The notes below the pieces were generated by a model. It saw nothing but the letters and a program-made list of their open reading frames with translations, made no database searches and was not told the origin of the DNA. This document shows, piece by piece, positions 22,578 to 24,274 of a DNA stretch of 24,274 nt; position 1 is the stretch's first letter; the number at the start of each line of letters is the position of its first letter. The stretch is taken from the NCBI GenBank assembly GCA_028224115.1, contig JAOIVP010000011.1, positions 1 to 24,274 on the forward strand, read 5' to 3'. The DNA is from Candidatus Pelagibacter sp. (GTDB lineage: Bacteria; Pseudomonadota; Alphaproteobacteria; Pelagibacterales; Pelagibacteraceae). Both the position numbers and the translations under genes were made by a program.

Positions 22578-23677
22578 TAAATAATTTCTTGTTTTGTAAT
22601 TCTTATACCATAACCATCCAATCCTATAACTTTTTTAGGAGATTTTGTAATTAAGGTCATATTTCTAATTTTTAAATCTTTAATTATTTGAGCACCAATA
22701 CCGTAATTTCTAATTAATTTGTCTTTTCCCTTTTTATAGAAACCTTTATCTTTATAATCTTTTAATGTTTGGGTTACTGATTTTAAATTAGTATCTTTTA
22801 TAAATACAAGAACACAATTATTAAATTTTTTGAAATAATTAAGGGTTTTATTAAATGAATTAGGTAATTGTTGGTTTATTAGATAATTTTGAACAACATT
22901 AGATGAAATAACTCTAACTCTTGGGGTAACCCCTTTTTTGATAGTTCCTTTTATTAAAGCAAAATGTTCAGAGCCATCAAGTAAATTTTCATAAATTCTT
23001 ATTTTATATTGTTGTTTCTTAACTTCGATAAAGCTTTGTTTTTTTAATTTTATTAATTTTTCTTTTTTTAACCTATAAGCGATAAGGTCTTCAATTTTTC
23101 CAATCTTAAGTTTGTGTCTTTTTGCAAAATTAAATAAATCTTGACCTTTGGCCATTGTACCATCTTCATTCATAATTTCACAAATTACAGCTGAGTTATT
23201 TTTTTTTGCTAATTTAGATATATCTACTGAAGCTTCAGTATGACCTGCTCTAACTAAAACACCACCATCTTTAGCTATTATTGGAAATACATGACCTGGA
23301 GATACAATATCAGTTTTCTTCACATTTTTTTTAGATGCAATACTAATTGTTTTAGCTCTATCTTTTGCAGAAATTCCAGTGGTAATACCTTTTTTGGCTT
23401 CAATTGATATTGTAAAAGCTGTTTTATTTCGTGATTGATTATTTGATGACATTAAAGATAAATTTAACTTTTTAGCTTGAAGAGTATCTAGAGCTAAACA
23501 AATTAAACCGCGACCATACTTAGCCATAAAATTTATATTTTTTGCATTTGAATTAGATGTTGAAATAATCAGGTCTCCCTCATTTTCTCTTTTTTCATCA
23601 TCTACAAGAATGAACATCCCACCCTTTTTAGCTACATTGATAATAGTTTCTATTGAAGCAAAGTTATTTTTTGTCAT
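22577..23677 (-). CDS. ribBX: 3,4-dihydroxy-2-butanone-4-phosphate synthase with degenerate GTP cyclohydrolase II-like domain (RibBX)
   Basis: The N-terminal half (1 to about 210) is a complete RibB: DDEKRENEGDLI (26-37) binds metal and substrate, then YGRGLICLAL, the DIVSPGHVFPIIAKDGGVLVRAGHTEASVD segment (123-152), and CEIMNEDGTMA. The C-terminal half (about 215-366) aligns in outline with GTP cyclohydrolase II: EHFALIKGTI near 237, the NYGIGAQIIKDL segment at 324-335, and GLDGYGI near the end. However, it lacks the C-x10-CDCG zinc ligands (its only Cys is Cys288) and the RQEGRGIGL catalytic stretch. It therefore should not open GTP, and fits the RibBX variant described in Proteobacteria. 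A separate ribA would be needed elsewhere. Overlaps ribE by 14 bp and ribH by 1 bp. Confidence 0.9.
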   Translation of the reverse strand: MTKNNFASIETIINVAKKGGMFILVDDEKRENEGDLIISTSNSNAKNINFMAKYGRGLICLALDTLQAKKLNLSLMSSNNQSRNKTAFTISIEAKKGITTGISAKDRAKTISIASKKNVKKTDIVSPGHVFPIIAKDGGVLVRAGHTEASVDISKLAKKNNSAVICEIMNEDGTMAKGQDLFNFAKRHKLKIGKIEDLIAYRLKKEKLIKLKKQSFIEVKKQQYKIRIYENLLDGSEHFALIKGTIKKGVTPRVRVISSNVVQNYLINQQLPNSFNKTLNYFKKFNNCVLVFIKDTNLKSVTQTLKDYKDKGFYKKGKDKLIRNYGIGAQIIKDLKIRNMTLITKSPKKVIGLDGYGIRITKQEII

Positions 23678-24257
23678 TAAAATAATTTCTAACGTATTTA
23701 GATAAGATATCTATCTCTATGTTAACGAGATCATTTTTCTTAAGAGTTGATAAATTTGTTTCATTATAAGTGTGGGGTATAATCCAAATTTGGAAACCTT
23801 TTTTTGTAACTTTAGATATTGTAAGAGAAATACCATTTACACAAATTGAAGCTTTTTCTATTAAATTTTTTCGTTCTTTGGGTGAAATTTCAAAGTCAAA
23901 TAGATAAGATTTATCAATCATCTTAATACTTAATACTTTTGAAACTGTATCAACGTGGCCCTGACATATATGCCCAGAAATTTTAGTTCCATATTTTAAA
24001 GGTAGTTCAAGATTTATAATGTCATTAGTTTTTAAAAATTTGAATTTTGATCTGACAAGGGTTTCATTTGAAAGATAAAATTCCATTAATTTTGATTTAA
24101 ATGAAATTAGAGTTAAACAAACACCATCACAAGCAATCGATAAACCAATATCTTTTTTTTTTAATTTAAAGTTACTTTTTACAAAAATATTAATGCCTTT
24201 GAGTCTTTTTGATATTTTCGATATTTTACCTTGATTATATATAATTCCATTAAACAT
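23664..24257 (-). CDS. ribE: Riboflavin synthase alpha chain
   Basis: Dismutates two lumazine molecules into riboflavin. The 197 residues show the two-fold repeat of the family: MFNGIIYNQGKI at the start, SIACDGVCLTLISF (about 41-54), GHICQGHVDTVSKV (about 95-108, opening the second barrel), ICVNGISLTISKV (about 138-150) matching the first repeat, and IIPHTYNETNL near 160-170. The ATG at 24257 gives the canonical MF-G start. It is the first gene of the ribE-ribBX-ribH-nusB-thiL series in this window. Only 17 bp lie beyond it, so its promoter or an upstream ribD is not visible. Confidence 0.95.
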   Translation of the reverse strand: MFNGIIYNQGKISKISKRLKGINIFVKSNFKLKKKDIGLSIACDGVCLTLISFKSKLMEFYLSNETLVRSKFKFLKTNDIINLELPLKYGTKISGHICQGHVDTVSKVLSIKMIDKSYLFDFEISPKERKNLIEKASICVNGISLTISKVTKKGFQIWIIPHTYNETNLSTLKKNDLVNIEIDILSKYVRNYFNDKK

Positions 24258-24274
24258 ATTAATTTTTATATAAA

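Overview
The window is a strongly A+T-rich, gene-dense bacterial chromosome segment. Intergenic gaps are mostly 0-50 bp, genes often overlap by 1-20 bp, and recognisable Shine-Dalgarno sequences are rare. Gene content and order (rplM-rpsI, the rpmF-plsX-ihfA-merR group, ribE-ribB-ribH-nusB-thiL, a proton-pumping pyrophosphatase, and tandem SAM-II/SAM-V riboswitches before metY) point to an alphaproteobacterium of the SAR11 / Pelagibacter type. This is inferred from sequence features, not from a database match.

Region 1 (1-707) holds the 3' end of recJ and a tRNA-Glu(UUC). Region 2 (708-6895) looks accessory. It contains a GIY-YIG nuclease-like ORF, three overlapping surface-glycan genes (a fused double glycosyltransferase, a GT2 glycosyltransferase, an FkbM methyltransferase), a complete tyrosine recombinase on the opposite strand with an 18-bp-arm inverted repeat over its start codon, a small membrane protein (DUF2938-like), a GNAT acetyltransferase and a minimal O6-alkylguanine-DNA alkyltransferase. 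A 563-bp gap without genes (6896-7458) closes it.

Region 3 (7459-12692, all minus strand) runs rplM-rpsI, argC, a tiny lipoprotein, hom (homoserine dehydrogenase), an AEC-type carrier and a DMT-type carrier. From argC to the AEC gene, successive genes are joined by 1-bp stop/start overlaps. Region 4 (12693-14227) is metY (sulfide-dependent homocysteine synthesis) on the plus strand, behind a SAM-II and then a SAM-V riboswitch. Hom supplies homoserine, whose acetylated form is the MetY substrate, so the neighbourhood is centred on aspartate-family amino acids.

Region 5 (14257-18597) contains ctaA (heme A synthase), a small chorismate mutase-like gene and the minus-strand series cbp3-like chaperone, rpmF, plsX, ihfA, merR, rpmG, with bamE divergent from it. 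Compared with the usual alphaproteobacterial order, fabH (plsX/ihfA) and yceD/DUF177 (chaperone/rpmF) are absent from their positions. Region 6 (18651-20756) is hppA, a K+-independent-type H+-pyrophosphatase, bounded by a strong hairpin terminator and its own promoter. Region 7 (20835-24257) is the riboflavin/thiamine group ribE-ribBX-ribH-nusB-thiL. Its RibB carries a C-terminal GTP cyclohydrolase II-like domain that has lost the zinc-binding cysteines (RibBX type).

No CRISPR array, insertion sequence, rRNA or recognisable defence system was seen. The most unusual items are the recombinase with its dif-like palindrome, the tandem SAM riboswitches, the degenerate RibBX domain and the missing fabH/yceD.
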